Shown: in pieces, positions 1 to 7,681 of the stretch | How positions within the stretch are numbered: the first letter of the stretch is position 1 | Layout of the letters: each line of letters opens with the position of its first letter | Assembly: GCF_001310085.1 (NCBI RefSeq) | Contig: NZ_CP012643.1 | Location: forward strand, 2,201,001-2,265,000 | Source: Rufibacter tibetensis | GTDB lineage: Bacteria > Bacteroidota > Bacteroidia > Cytophagales > Hymenobacteraceae | Direction of reading: 5' to 3' | Length of the DNA stretch: 64,000 nucleotides | Translations under genes and position numbers: made by a program | The notes under the pieces: model-generated | Told to the model about the DNA's origin: nothing | The model's database searches: none | The model's input: only the letters and a program-made list of their open reading frames with translations

Positions 1-64
1 CTGCTCTACCATTGATCTGGCTAAGATTGAACGCGAAATGAAGGCAAAGCAAGCCTATAAATAG
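1..64 (+). CDS. 3' end of an unidentified gene (partial)
   Basis: An open frame entering from the left edge reads 20 codons, ending in the residues KAKQAYK and a TAG stop at 62-64. The tail is charged and probably helical, but it is too short to assign a family. A strong hairpin terminator follows 19 bases later, which supports this being a true gene end. Function unknown. Confidence 0.55.
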   Translation, partial: CSTIDLAKIEREMKAKQAYK

Positions 65-82
65 TATCTTCTTATTTAATTG

Positions 83-124
83 AAAGCGAAGGGCCGTTTC
101 CAAAAGGAACGGCCCTTCGCTTTT
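83..124 (+). terminator. Intrinsic terminator after the first partial gene
   Basis: An 18-bp stem (AAAGCGAAGGGCCGT paired with its complement, one bulged T) closes an AAAA loop and runs straight into TTTT. It sits 19 bases after the stop codon at 62-64. Confidence 0.8.
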
Positions 125-125
125 A

Positions 126-190
126 AGACTTCCCTGTTTTAGTTTGTTTTTCCTAAAACAGCCAGGAAACGGTTTTATAAAGGGAAGTCT
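126..190. repeat. Nested inverted repeat, possible palindrome-family member
   Basis: The outer arms AGACTTCCC and GGGAAGTCT (126-190) enclose an inner pair CTGTTTTAG/CTAAAACAG (134-161). The inner part resembles the dispersed intergenic palindrome described in the findings. It lies between the terminator at 83-124 and the gene starting at 320. Confidence 0.5.
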
Positions 191-319
191 GCTGCCCAGT
201 AGAATCTAATCTGTCAAAAGGAATATTATTTTCTCTGAATACAACTGGCAACTAAGGCGGTTTTTTACGTATAGTCCAGATACCAGCATTTGATATTATT
301 ACATCTAACATATTTGGTT

Positions 320-649
320 ATGCAAGACAAGGAAGAATTAACCAGCCAGGTACAGGTTGAAGCAAAGCTCAGAAAAGAAGGCTATACAGAAGATTTCAGA
401 GTAGGTGAAGATACTCGGCTTAGGACCTTGAGTGGTGACAAAACCTATGGAATAGAGGAAGTGAAAATAGTGGACTTCTACCGGTTTGAAGGAGAAACAA
501 ACCCAGATGATATGGCCATTCTTTATGCCATTGAATGCAATGACGGCACCAAAGGCACTATCTCAAACTCTTATGGTCCTTACGCTGACCAGAACATTGA
601 CGCTTTCCTGAGGCAAGTAGAAGACTTAGGCAAAAAGATAGATGACTAA
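320..649 (+). CDS. Small conserved Bacteroidota protein of unknown function
   Basis: A 109-residue soluble protein. The core LRKEGYTEDFRVG followed by VDFYRFEGETNPDD and ILYAIECNDGTKG is the signature of a ~100-residue Bacteroidota family that databases often label 'phosphoribosylpyrophosphate synthetase', although it has none of the PRPP synthetase motifs and is far too short. I therefore leave the function open. I chose the ATG at 320 because the only upstream in-frame start is a TTG at 290 that would add a poorly conserved hydrophobic leader. No signal peptide or membrane segment is visible. The gene converges on the MscS gene, with a shared terminator between them. Confidence 0.75.
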   Translation: MQDKEELTSQVQVEAKLRKEGYTEDFRVGEDTRLRTLSGDKTYGIEEVKIVDFYRFEGETNPDDMAILYAIECNDGTKGTISNSYGPYADQNIDAFLRQVEDLGKKIDD

Positions 650-679
650 GTGACGTAGATTATACTGCTTTCCTATTCC

Positions 680-713
680 AAAAGAGGCCGAAGATTATTC
701 TTCGGCCTCTTTT
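680..713. terminator. Bidirectional terminator containing the mscS stop codon
   Basis: A perfect 14-bp stem (AAAAGAGGCCGAAG and its complement) has A-rich and T-rich flanks on both sides, so it can stop transcription from both convergent genes. The TAA stop of the minus-strand MscS gene (695-697) lies inside the six-base loop. Confidence 0.85.
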
Positions 714-1669
714 GTTTTGTCCTCTCCATTGGTATTCTCTCTAGCCCCCACTTTCAGTTCCAGCGGTTGGTCAAGTTTCGGAACAGCCTCTTTTAGAGCT
801 ATAGACAAATCTTTGCCGCCCTTCACCCCAAAGTTGAGCGTAGTGATGGGGAACGGAATTTCAATGTTGTTCGCGTCAAAGGCTTTTTTGATCTTGATAA
901 TGGCGTCACTCTTGGCGTACACAAAGTCTGTCTGGCGCTTGTAACTGATCCAGTAGCGCACCAAAAAGTTGATGCTGCTGTCTCCAAACTCTTCGTATAC
1001 CACTTCCACCTCTTTGCCTGAAATCATGTTCCGGATATCCACCATGGCCTCTTTCACCACCTGCTGCACCCGCTCCAGGTCCTCGGCATAGGAAACGCCT
1101 ACCTTCAGATCAATCCTCCTGATGCCGTAATGCGAGAAGTTGGTCAAGGCAGATTCAAAGACTTTACGGTTAGGCACCTTTACCAACTCGCCCGTTTGAC
1201 GTCTGATATCTACCGTCCGTAGGTTAATCCGCTCAATTGTCCCGAAATGATCATTGGTGTCTATTACATCGCCTACCACAAAGGGCTTTCTGAAGGCGAT
1301 GATCACCCCGGAGATGAAGTTGGCGGCAATGTCTTGGAAGGCAAAACCCAGGGCCAAACCGATGATACCAGCACCCGCCAACAACGTGGTGACCGTTTTA
1401 TCCAGCTTTAGGATACTTAAGGTAAAGAAAATGCCCAGGGTAAGGGTGCCTACATAAACGGTGGTGCCCACCAGGTTATTGAGGGCGCTGCTATGGGTGA
1501 ACCGAATGAGCAATTTATCGGACGTGCGGCGAAAAAGCCGGGCAGCCACAAAGGTGAGCACCAGCACCAGCATGGCCAGGAACAGGTTAGGCAGCATGAG
1601 CACAATCTGCTTCATCCAGATCTCAAGCTTGCGCCATAAGAGTTGAAACGCTTCGTTTATATCAGTCAC
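695..1669 (-). CDS. Small-conductance mechanosensitive ion channel (MscS family)
   Basis: A 324-residue inner-membrane channel that opens under membrane tension and releases solutes during hypo-osmotic shock. Two hydrophobic helices (about residues 22-42 and 68-88) precede the pore helix, whose Gly/Ala-rich stretch GAGIIGLALGFAFQDI followed by AANFISG is the MscS TM3 signature. The beta domain follows (FRKPFVVGDVI, then the VKVPNRKVFES region), then a charged tail. Translation begins at a GTG. The gene is third in a minus-strand series after the TlpA-like and radical SAM genes, with a 111-base gap. The compact three-helix build places it with MscS rather than the larger MscK type. Confidence 0.93.
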   Translation of the reverse strand: MTDINEAFQLLWRKLEIWMKQIVLMLPNLFLAMLVLVLTFVAARLFRRTSDKLLIRFTHSSALNNLVGTTVYVGTLTLGIFFTLSILKLDKTVTTLLAGAGIIGLALGFAFQDIAANFISGVIIAFRKPFVVGDVIDTNDHFGTIERINLRTVDIRRQTGELVKVPNRKVFESALTNFSHYGIRRIDLKVGVSYAEDLERVQQVVKEAMVDIRNMISGKEVEVVYEEFGDSSINFLVRYWISYKRQTDFVYAKSDAIIKIKKAFDANNIEIPFPITTLNFGVKGGKDLSIALKEAVPKLDQPLELKVGARENTNGEDKTKEAEE

Positions 1670-1780
1670 GGGATTGGGGATAAATTAACACAGGACCGCA
1701 CCTGGGCCTGATTGGCCTAGGCGCTAAATTCCTACTACGGAAGATTGGCTAATCTAGCTACAGAAAGTAACGGAATCTCC

Positions 1781-2806
1781 TTATCCCCACACCTTGGTGC
1801 CTTCTGAGCAGTTTCGGCACATTTCTATCTGGCTGCGGCCTTTGAGCAAAGAACCTCTGAACTTCTTATAGGAGTCACTCTTCCAAAGGGCTTTAAAACT
1901 TTGCTGTTGCAGATTGCCTAATCTATAATGGGCGTCTTTGTCAAAACAGCACGGAACCACCAGGCCATCCCAGGTGATGACGCAGGAGTACCACATCTTC
2001 CAGCAGCCGTCAATGAGTTTGTTTTTAAGCGAGTACGTGCCGTTGGGCTGCGCCTGGTACCGTGAGTAATAGTCTATGGTAGGGATAAGCGGTGAGCCTT
2101 GGGCATAGTCATAGATTTGGGCCGTTTTAAACCAGACATCGTCTACGCCTAGCTCTTTGGCTAATTGCCTTGCTTCGTCTATCTGGTGCTCATTAGGACG
2201 AACCACCAAAAACTGGAAGATCAGGTACGGAGTCTTGGACTTCAGTTCTTTCTTGTACTTGACCAGCCGCTTGGTGCCTTCCAAGACCTTGTCCAGCTTT
2301 CCGCCCACGCGGTATTGTTTGTAGACGTCCTGTGTGGTGCCATCCAAAGAAATGATGAGGCGGTCCAGGCCAGACTCTACGGTGCGGCGGGCGTTGTCTT
2401 CGGTTAAGAAGTGGGCGTTGGTAGAAGTAGCGGTGTACAGGCCTTTGCCGGAGGCATACTTCACCAAGTCCAGAAACGAAGGATGCAGGTATGGTTCTCC
2501 CTGAAAGTAGAACAGCAGGTAGAGTAACCGGTTATGCAGCTGGTCAATGGTCTGTTTGAAGAGGTTGTCTGACAGCATGCCCGTGGGGCGGGTAAACGAC
2601 CGCAGGCCACTGGGGCACTCGGGGCAGCGCAGGTTGCAGGAAGTGGTAGGCTCAAAGGAAATGCTGACCGGGCTTCCCCAATGCCGGGGTTTCTTGGTCA
2701 GGCGGGCCAAGGCATAGCTGCTTACTACCTGCAGCGCGTTCCAGGCGCGGCGAGGGGTAAGCTTAGATGCTAAATTCAATCCATCCTGAAAGGTGCCTCG
2801 GGTCAA
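1781..2806 (-). CDS. Radical SAM/SPASM domain protein
   Basis: The protein carries the radical SAM cluster motif CNLRCPEC (Cys 57, 61, 64 from the start chosen here), which binds a 4Fe-4S cluster and SAM, and a C-terminal SPASM-like set of cysteines (GCWKMWYSC, VPCCFD, MCRNC) for auxiliary clusters. It belongs to a Bacteroidota group recognisable by EPTTSCNLRCPECPSGLRSF; the substrate is unknown. The frame extends to a GTG at 2851, but that codon lies inside the right arm of a strong minus-strand terminator (2825-2855), so I prefer the TTG at 2806; a TTG at 2779 preceded by AGGA is another option. No peptide precursor gene is adjacent, so a RiPP role is not supported. Confidence 0.85.
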   Translation of the reverse strand: MTRGTFQDGLNLASKLTPRRAWNALQVVSSYALARLTKKPRHWGSPVSISFEPTTSCNLRCPECPSGLRSFTRPTGMLSDNLFKQTIDQLHNRLLYLLFYFQGEPYLHPSFLDLVKYASGKGLYTATSTNAHFLTEDNARRTVESGLDRLIISLDGTTQDVYKQYRVGGKLDKVLEGTKRLVKYKKELKSKTPYLIFQFLVVRPNEHQIDEARQLAKELGVDDVWFKTAQIYDYAQGSPLIPTIDYYSRYQAQPNGTYSLKNKLIDGCWKMWYSCVITWDGLVVPCCFDKDAHYRLGNLQQQSFKALWKSDSYKKFRGSLLKGRSQIEMCRNCSEGTKVWG

Positions 2807-2824
2807 GGGGTAGTATCTTATAAA

Positions 2825-2855
2825 ACAGGTGCTACCCTTTTTAGATAGCACCTGT
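2825..2855 (-). terminator. Terminator of the TlpA-like gene
   Basis: Read on the minus strand, a 12-bp stem (ACAGGTGCTATC with one G-U pair) and a 7-base loop are followed by TTTAT. It lies about 40 bases past the stop of the TlpA-like gene and covers the outermost possible start of the radical SAM gene. Confidence 0.7.
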
Positions 2856-2896
2856 TCCTATTTTAAACCTGTTTAGGCAAAAGTACGCAAAAAAGA

Positions 2897-4339
2897 CTAC
2901 TTCTGAGCTGTCTTGCGGTAGTGGTCAACCGCAGAGGCTATGTCTCGGGCTCCTTCGGCGTGGCCAGGGCGGCGGGCATTTATATTGATGAGGCTGCCGT
3001 CAGGGGCAATGATGAAATACGCCGGGAACGATTTAACGTCGTAATCTTTCAGAATATCGGCAGAAAGGTCTGGGGCATACAGCTGAATACCCGGTAGCTT
3101 TTTCTGGGCCACCGTCTTTTTCCAATCAGCAAGGTTCTCGCCTACAGACACCTGCAGCAGGACAATGTCTTTGGAGGCTAACTGTTCCGCGAAGTATTTA
3201 TAGGCTTGCTGATCTACGGTGCAAATGCCGCAATGAGTCCGCCAGAAGCCTAGGTACACAATTTTGTCTTTATAGTTGCTCAGAGATACGCTGTCACCAG
3301 TAGAAGATAAGAGCGTAAATGCTGGGGCCTGACTTCCCAGCCCAACTTTTCTGAAGTTCTTATACTGGTCATTGATGTAGGAAATGAAATTAGGTGATTT
3401 GGCCTCGCTTTTGAAATCAGAGTACATGGCATCTGCATCGGGCACGTAGCCAAACCGAAACGTCTGGGACAGGATACGCGAAAGCATCATTTCACGCGTG
3501 GTGCCTTGTAATTCTTTCTTTGCCAGTTTGTAGAGCGTAGGGTAATAATCGCGCTCCATGTTGTTTGGCTGCTCCTGAAGGGCCCTAAACTGGAAGTAGT
3601 TGTTCAGAAAGTCAAGGTAAGCCTGGTTTCTGATAGCTCCGGGCGCATTAAGGTTCACTTGTTTCAGGAAGTCATAATAATCAGGAGAAAGCTGGGGCGG
3701 CAAATCTCCTACCCGTTTCCGGACATCTACATAGGTAAGGCGGTCGTTGGCGTATCCAAATTCAATCTGAGCCTTTGCATATTGTTTGAAAGCGTCAGAC
3801 ACTTGCGCCGTTTTTAAGAACTTCTCCAGAAATTTGATCTGGTCTTCACGTCTTTCTTCCAGGAAAAGTAGAAACTCTTTTTCACGTTTGTGGATGTTGT
3901 CTGGCAACACCTGGTAATCTTCCTCCTCCTCAAACTTGCGTTCAAACTGCAGAAGGTAATTGTTTTCATCAAAGCCTTTCCCCTTCAGTTTCACTGATGA
4001 AATGAAATCATCGGCGTCTGCCCTAACCTCCAGATTATCGCCGGGTTGCAAAAACAGCATGATAGACTCCGGGCCGTGTACCAACTCGCCTAACATGGGC
4101 TCCGTTACCGGGGCTTTCAAGGTGAATTCTCCGTTCTTGGACAAAGCCACGGTATGCGACACCCCGGAGTAGGAGCCAGGTACCGTGTACAGTTCCAGCA
4201 GGACGCTGTCACTTACAGGGCTGTTTATTTTGCCGGAAATAGTGGCCGTTTCCTGTGCCCAGGAAGTTGAAAAAGTACTAATGCACAACGTGAGTAGTAC
4301 TATAAAGGAAGTTAGTGATTTTCTGCAAATGAAAGTCAT
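2897..4339 (-). CDS. Exported DUF4369/TlpA-type thioredoxin-fold protein
   Basis: A 480-residue exported protein: a signal peptide ends near TSWAQE, followed by a DUF4369-like beta domain (about residues 30-120), a helical middle, and a C-terminal AhpC/TSA-thioredoxin domain (about 335-475). The redox site is CGIC (Cys370, Cys373) in the context FWRTHCGIC, where most TlpA proteins have WCxPC; the cis-proline region (SFPAYFI) is present. The family acts in periplasmic thiol-disulfide exchange, often with cytochrome maturation or nutrient-uptake partners, but none is adjacent here. The Trp-to-His change before the first Cys and Gly-Ile between the cysteines would alter redox potential (inference). 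It lies 87 bases after radA on the same strand. Confidence 0.85.
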   Translation of the reverse strand: MTFICRKSLTSFIVLLTLCISTFSTSWAQETATISGKINSPVSDSVLLELYTVPGSYSGVSHTVALSKNGEFTLKAPVTEPMLGELVHGPESIMLFLQPGDNLEVRADADDFISSVKLKGKGFDENNYLLQFERKFEEEEDYQVLPDNIHKREKEFLLFLEERREDQIKFLEKFLKTAQVSDAFKQYAKAQIEFGYANDRLTYVDVRKRVGDLPPQLSPDYYDFLKQVNLNAPGAIRNQAYLDFLNNYFQFRALQEQPNNMERDYYPTLYKLAKKELQGTTREMMLSRILSQTFRFGYVPDADAMYSDFKSEAKSPNFISYINDQYKNFRKVGLGSQAPAFTLLSSTGDSVSLSNYKDKIVYLGFWRTHCGICTVDQQAYKYFAEQLASKDIVLLQVSVGENLADWKKTVAQKKLPGIQLYAPDLSADILKDYDVKSFPAYFIIAPDGSLININARRPGHAEGARDIASAVDHYRKTAQK

Positions 4340-4425
4340 CTTGGTAACAGTAGAAAAAGATAAAATCTAGGGTTCAGGAGTGCCTTTTTCCAAAGGGTAG
4401 CCTAAAAATAGTTCAAGGAAAATGA

Positions 4426-5805
4426 TTATCCAAATAAACCGCTGAAGACTTCTTCTAATCTACTTGCCGCATGTATTCTTATGTTAAATCGGCTTAAATC
4501 AACTCCTTTTTTGTTATACTTAGAAATGAAAATATCCTGAAAACCCAATTTCTCTGCTTCTGAAATTCGTTGCTCAATTCTGTGCACAGCCCGCACCTCG
4601 CCTCCTAAGCCCACCTCGGCGGCAAAGCAGGTGGTATGCGGAATGGCCACATCTTCAAAGGAAGAAAGTAAGGCTGCGCAAATGGCTAAGTCCAGTGCAG
4701 GGTCTTCCACTTTCAGGCCGCCGGCAATGTTCAGGAACACGTCTTGCATTCCTAACTTAAAGCCGCCGCGCTTTTCCAGCACCGCCAGCAGCATGTTCAG
4801 GCGCTTGGCATCGAAACCGGTGGTGCTGCGTTGCGGCGTGCCGTAGGTGGCGGGTGTCACCAAACTCTGCACCTCAATCAGGAGTGGACGGTTGCCTTCC
4901 ATGGTGCCGCCAATGGTAATGCCACTGAACGATTCTTCACGCTGCGAGATCAGGATTTCGGAAGGGTTGCTCACCTCGCGCAGACCAGTGCCCAGCATTT
5001 CGTAAATGCCCAGCTCAGACGTAGACCCAAAACGGTTTTTGGTAGTGCGCAGGATGCGGTACGTCATGTGGCGGTCGCCTTCAAACTGTAGCACGGTGTC
5101 TACCATGTGCTCCAGAATCTTGGGTCCGGCCAGATTGCCTTCTTTGGTGATGTGCCCGATGAGGAACACCGGCGTGCCACTCTCCTTCGCAAATTTGAGC
5201 AGTTCAGCGGTACACTCCCGCACCTGGGCCACACTGCCCGCCCCGCTCTCTATAAAGGAGGAGTGCAGCGTCTGGATGGAGTCAATGATTAGGACATCGG
5301 GCTGCAGTTGCTCTATTTGCTTAAAGATATTCTGGGTGCCGGTTTCTGTTAAGATAAAGCAGTTAGGGTGCTTGGTGCCCAGTCGTTCGGCCCGCATCTT
5401 GATCTGCTGTTCGCTTTCTTCGCCAGAGATGTACAACACCCGCTGGTTGCCCAAGCTCAAGGCAATCTGCAGCATGAGCGTAGACTTGCCAATACCCGGT
5501 TCGCCCCCAATCAAAACCATGGAGCCGGGTACAATGCCGCCGCCCAGCACGCGGTTCAGTTCGGCGTCCTGAGTGGTTATGCGGGCCTGCTCAGAGTAAG
5601 TGATGTCATTGATGGCTTTGGGTTTGCTGGCCACCTGTTGGCTGCTGGTGCCCACTTTCCAGGCGGTAGTGGGTGTTACGTCCTCACGCGAGACTACTTC
5701 CTCTACGTAGGTGTTCCACTCGTTACAAGCCGGGCACCGGCCTATCCATTTAGCCGACTGCGCACCGCAGCTCTGGCAGAAATATGAAGTTCTGATTTTA
5801 GCCAT
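4426..5805 (-). CDS. radA: DNA repair protein RadA
   Basis: A 459-residue RecA-like ATPase that helps process recombination intermediates by promoting branch migration. Visible parts in order: an N-terminal C4 zinc finger (Cys10, 13, 24, 27), a Walker A motif GEPGIGKST at 101-109, Walker B VLIIDS near 171-176, the RadA-specific KNRFG at 256-260, and a C-terminal Lon-protease-like domain. The length matches E. coli RadA. I chose the ATG at 5805 giving MAKIRTSYFC; the upstream frame extension covers the promoter. A TACCTTCG -7 box lies 29 bases upstream (5835-5842). Confidence 0.97.
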   Translation of the reverse strand: MAKIRTSYFCQSCGAQSAKWIGRCPACNEWNTYVEEVVSREDVTPTTAWKVGTSSQQVASKPKAINDITYSEQARITTQDAELNRVLGGGIVPGSMVLIGGEPGIGKSTLMLQIALSLGNQRVLYISGEESEQQIKMRAERLGTKHPNCFILTETGTQNIFKQIEQLQPDVLIIDSIQTLHSSFIESGAGSVAQVRECTAELLKFAKESGTPVFLIGHITKEGNLAGPKILEHMVDTVLQFEGDRHMTYRILRTTKNRFGSTSELGIYEMLGTGLREVSNPSEILISQREESFSGITIGGTMEGNRPLLIEVQSLVTPATYGTPQRSTTGFDAKRLNMLLAVLEKRGGFKLGMQDVFLNIAGGLKVEDPALDLAICAALLSSFEDVAIPHTTCFAAEVGLGGEVRAVHRIEQRISEAEKLGFQDIFISKYNKKGVDLSRFNIRIHAASRLEEVFSGLFG

Positions 5806-5834
5806 AAGAATGATTTTCCGCGCCGCGAAAAAAA

Positions 5835-5842
5835 CGAAGGTA
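5835..5842 (-). promoter_or_regulatory. Predicted radA -7 promoter box
   Basis: On the minus strand this reads TACCTTCG, one mismatch from the Bacteroidota TAnnTTTG box, 29 bases upstream of the radA ATG. The same octamer is found upstream of polA. Confidence 0.5.
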
Positions 5843-5900
5843 AGGTTTTGCGGCAGATAAAGCGGGTACAGAGGTAACAACTTCTACCTTAAGAACACTC

Positions 5901-5938
5901 CGTTTCTAACCCAATTTTCAGAAAATAGTGGGCAAACA
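5901..5938. repeat. Intergenic palindrome copy (weak)
   Basis: The core TTTTCAGAAAA has partly complementary flanks (AACCCA / TAGTGGG). It is a degenerate member of the dispersed palindrome family and sits between the divergent radA and lipoprotein genes. Confidence 0.45.
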
Positions 5939-6002
5939 GAAATGTTTCTTTTCTGGGGTTTAGCCTTTGCTGCTTCTTTTCCGTTCAAACATTTTAGCCA
6001 AG

Positions 6003-6461
6003 ATGAAGACAATGAAGAAGATAAGAGACCTCATAGCCCCACTAATTTTTATTTTGATCTCCGGCCTTTACCTGAGCGGTTGCCAAGCAATTGCACCTGC
6101 CACCTCAACGGATGCCACCGCCTCAGAGGAAAGCTCCGCCGATGCAGGCCCGCGGTATTCCCCGGATCGGGTAGACGTGCGGGGCACTATTACCCAACGC
6201 GAATACAACCAGGGGCAAATGCTGATTCTGGTGGAAGGAGTCACAGATCCAAGATACTCCCGGTTTAGCAGAGCGGTGGTGCTGGTGACCCCTGTCACGC
6301 AGATTGTAGGACTAGACGGAAGAACCATCAGCTTAAGTGAGCTGCAAAACGGGCAACAAGTGGCGATTCTGTTCAGAGGCCGTTTCCGTGAGTCAGTGTC
6401 AGGTTTTTCGGCGCAAGCCGTGGCCCGCAAAATATGGCTGGAGCCATTGGGAGGCTATTGA
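6003..6461 (+). CDS. Putative lipoprotein, small beta-rich domain
   Basis: A 152-residue predicted lipoprotein. A hydrophobic leader ends in the lipobox YLSGC (Cys near residue 27), followed by a Ser/Ala/Asp linker and a ~90-residue domain with the pattern VRGTITQREY, MLILVEG, VVLVTPVTQI and VAILFRG. Alternating beta strands and a 'can be used as ... setting' layout recall the OB-like DUF3221 proteins, but I cannot confirm the family. The ATG at 6003 is chosen because it puts the hydrophobic segment right after a short Lys/Arg n-region; an ATG at 6012 is also possible. The gene is probably co-transcribed with the next exported protein 56 bases on. Confidence 0.7.
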   Translation: MKTMKKIRDLIAPLIFILISGLYLSGCQAIAPATSTDATASEESSADAGPRYSPDRVDVRGTITQREYNQGQMLILVEGVTDPRYSRFSRAVVLVTPVTQIVGLDGRTISLSELQNGQQVAILFRGRFRESVSGFSAQAVARKIWLEPLGGY

Positions 6462-6517
6462 TTACAAGCCGTTTTACGTAAATTGTGCGCAAATCAGGTT
6501 TTGCCTTTGCGTGCTGT

Positions 6518-7591
6518 ATGTGTAGCTCTCTTTTTCGATTTGCGTTGGCTCTTAGCGGGCTGCTGTTAAGTTTCTCTTCGGCCACCGTGGCCCAGTCTGG
6601 CAAAGTCATCAAAATTGCCGATCTGGAAGTGCAGGTAGCCGGTTCCAAACAGCCGGCTACACAGTTGCAATATGCGTTTCAGGCCGGGGATGTGCTGGTG
6701 CTGGACCTGGAAAACAAAGCGAAGGTGAACTACAAAGTAACGGTGCAGGAGTACTTCTCTAACTCGCCGCTGTACAGCATTGAGGAGACCAAAAAACTGA
6801 ACAACCTGCGCCTAACGGTTCCGCAGAAATCGGTGTACACCATCATCCTGCAGAGTTTGTCTGACATCAGCACGAAGAGCCACTTTACGCTCACCCGCAT
6901 TCCTAAAAGTGAGGCCACGCAGAATTTTAATACGCTGGTAGCCTGGCGCACCATTCAGGACACCACCTGGACTACCGCCATTGAGAAGGTGCTGGTGAAG
7001 AACGACCTCAAATCAGAGACCGTGGTGGACAAGACCTTCCGGTTGGCGTCCGTTACCAATCTTACCAGCAATAACCGCAGCACTGAGCGCTTCAAGTTGC
7101 CCGCTAACACCAAGCATTGGGTGTACTGGGTAGGCGTGGGGCAGGAATCAGTAGAGGCATTGCAGGAAACGGGCAAGACGCTGGCCAAAGGCGCTGCCGC
7201 CCTGCTGACGGGAGGAAATCCGCTGGTGGCCTTTGGGTTGGGTTTATTGCCGCAACTGCCGCAGGTGAAGTCTAGTGGGTATATCAGCTATCATCTATTT
7301 AATAAGAACAACGCCTACCTGTTCAAGGAAGACCAGGACGGCTGGAAGCCTTATGCGGTAGCCAGTGGCAAAGATGTTCTTTCTGATTATGGCAAAGTGT
7401 TGATCAGCCAAACCCCTAAAACTGATGATGGTTACCTGTACCTCGGTTTCCAGAATCCCAGCACCATCACCGGTTTAGATCTGACCTTGAAGGTGGTTGC
7501 GTTCGTAGATAATCCAGTGTACCAGACCCGCACCGTGCGCAAGCCGGCTAAAATCACCACGCGCCGTGAGCCTATCCTGGCGGCTGACTAA
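6518..7591 (+). CDS. Exported protein of unknown function
   Basis: A 357-residue protein from the ATG at 6518 (a GTG at 6485 would extend it by 11 residues). The start MCSSLFRFALALSGLLLSF with an AQSG cleavage site is a signal peptide. The body is mostly beta-predicted with no family I recognise; a Gly/Ala/Leu-rich segment (ALLTGGNPLVAFGLGLLPQL) near residue 240 may be amphipathic or membrane-associated. The C-terminus is basic (TRTVRKPAKITTRRE). There are no cysteines in the mature part. I assign no function; the periplasm or outer membrane is the likely location. Confidence 0.7.
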   Translation: MCSSLFRFALALSGLLLSFSSATVAQSGKVIKIADLEVQVAGSKQPATQLQYAFQAGDVLVLDLENKAKVNYKVTVQEYFSNSPLYSIEETKKLNNLRLTVPQKSVYTIILQSLSDISTKSHFTLTRIPKSEATQNFNTLVAWRTIQDTTWTTAIEKVLVKNDLKSETVVDKTFRLASVTNLTSNNRSTERFKLPANTKHWVYWVGVGQESVEALQETGKTLAKGAAALLTGGNPLVAFGLGLLPQLPQVKSSGYISYHLFNKNNAYLFKEDQDGWKPYAVASGKDVLSDYGKVLISQTPKTDDGYLYLGFQNPSTITGLDLTLKVVAFVDNPVYQTRTVRKPAKITTRREPILAAD

Positions 7592-7597
7592 ACAGGC

Positions 7598-7631
7598 TTT
7601 CAGGCTGAATTTCAGAAAGAGGCCTAAAACG
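7598..7631. repeat. Intergenic palindrome copy
   Basis: Left half CTTTCAGGCTGAATTTC and right half AGAAAGAGGCCTAAAACG, starting 7 bases after the stop at 7591. A -7 promoter box for the next gene begins 9 bases downstream. Confidence 0.6.
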
Positions 7632-7639
7632 AGAAGTCG

Positions 7640-7647
7640 TATCTTTG
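7640..7647 (+). promoter_or_regulatory. Predicted -7 promoter box for the rRNA methyltransferase
   Basis: TATCTTTG is an exact match to TAnnTTTG, 34 bases upstream of the ATG at 7682. No clear -33 TTTG lies at normal spacing; the upstream DNA is occupied by the palindrome. Confidence 0.6.
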
Positions 7648-7681
7648 CAGAAGCTTCGGCCTTTGCCCGGGCATTCCTATT

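Noticed and set aside
320-649. Annotation as phosphoribosylpyrophosphate synthetase
   Set aside because: The name circulates for this small family, but the protein lacks the PRPP-binding and ATP motifs and is a third of the usual length.
1781-2806. Radical SAM/SPASM protein as a RiPP maturase
   Set aside because: No precursor peptide, transporter or recognition-domain gene lies next to it; neighbours are an MscS channel and a thioredoxin-like protein.
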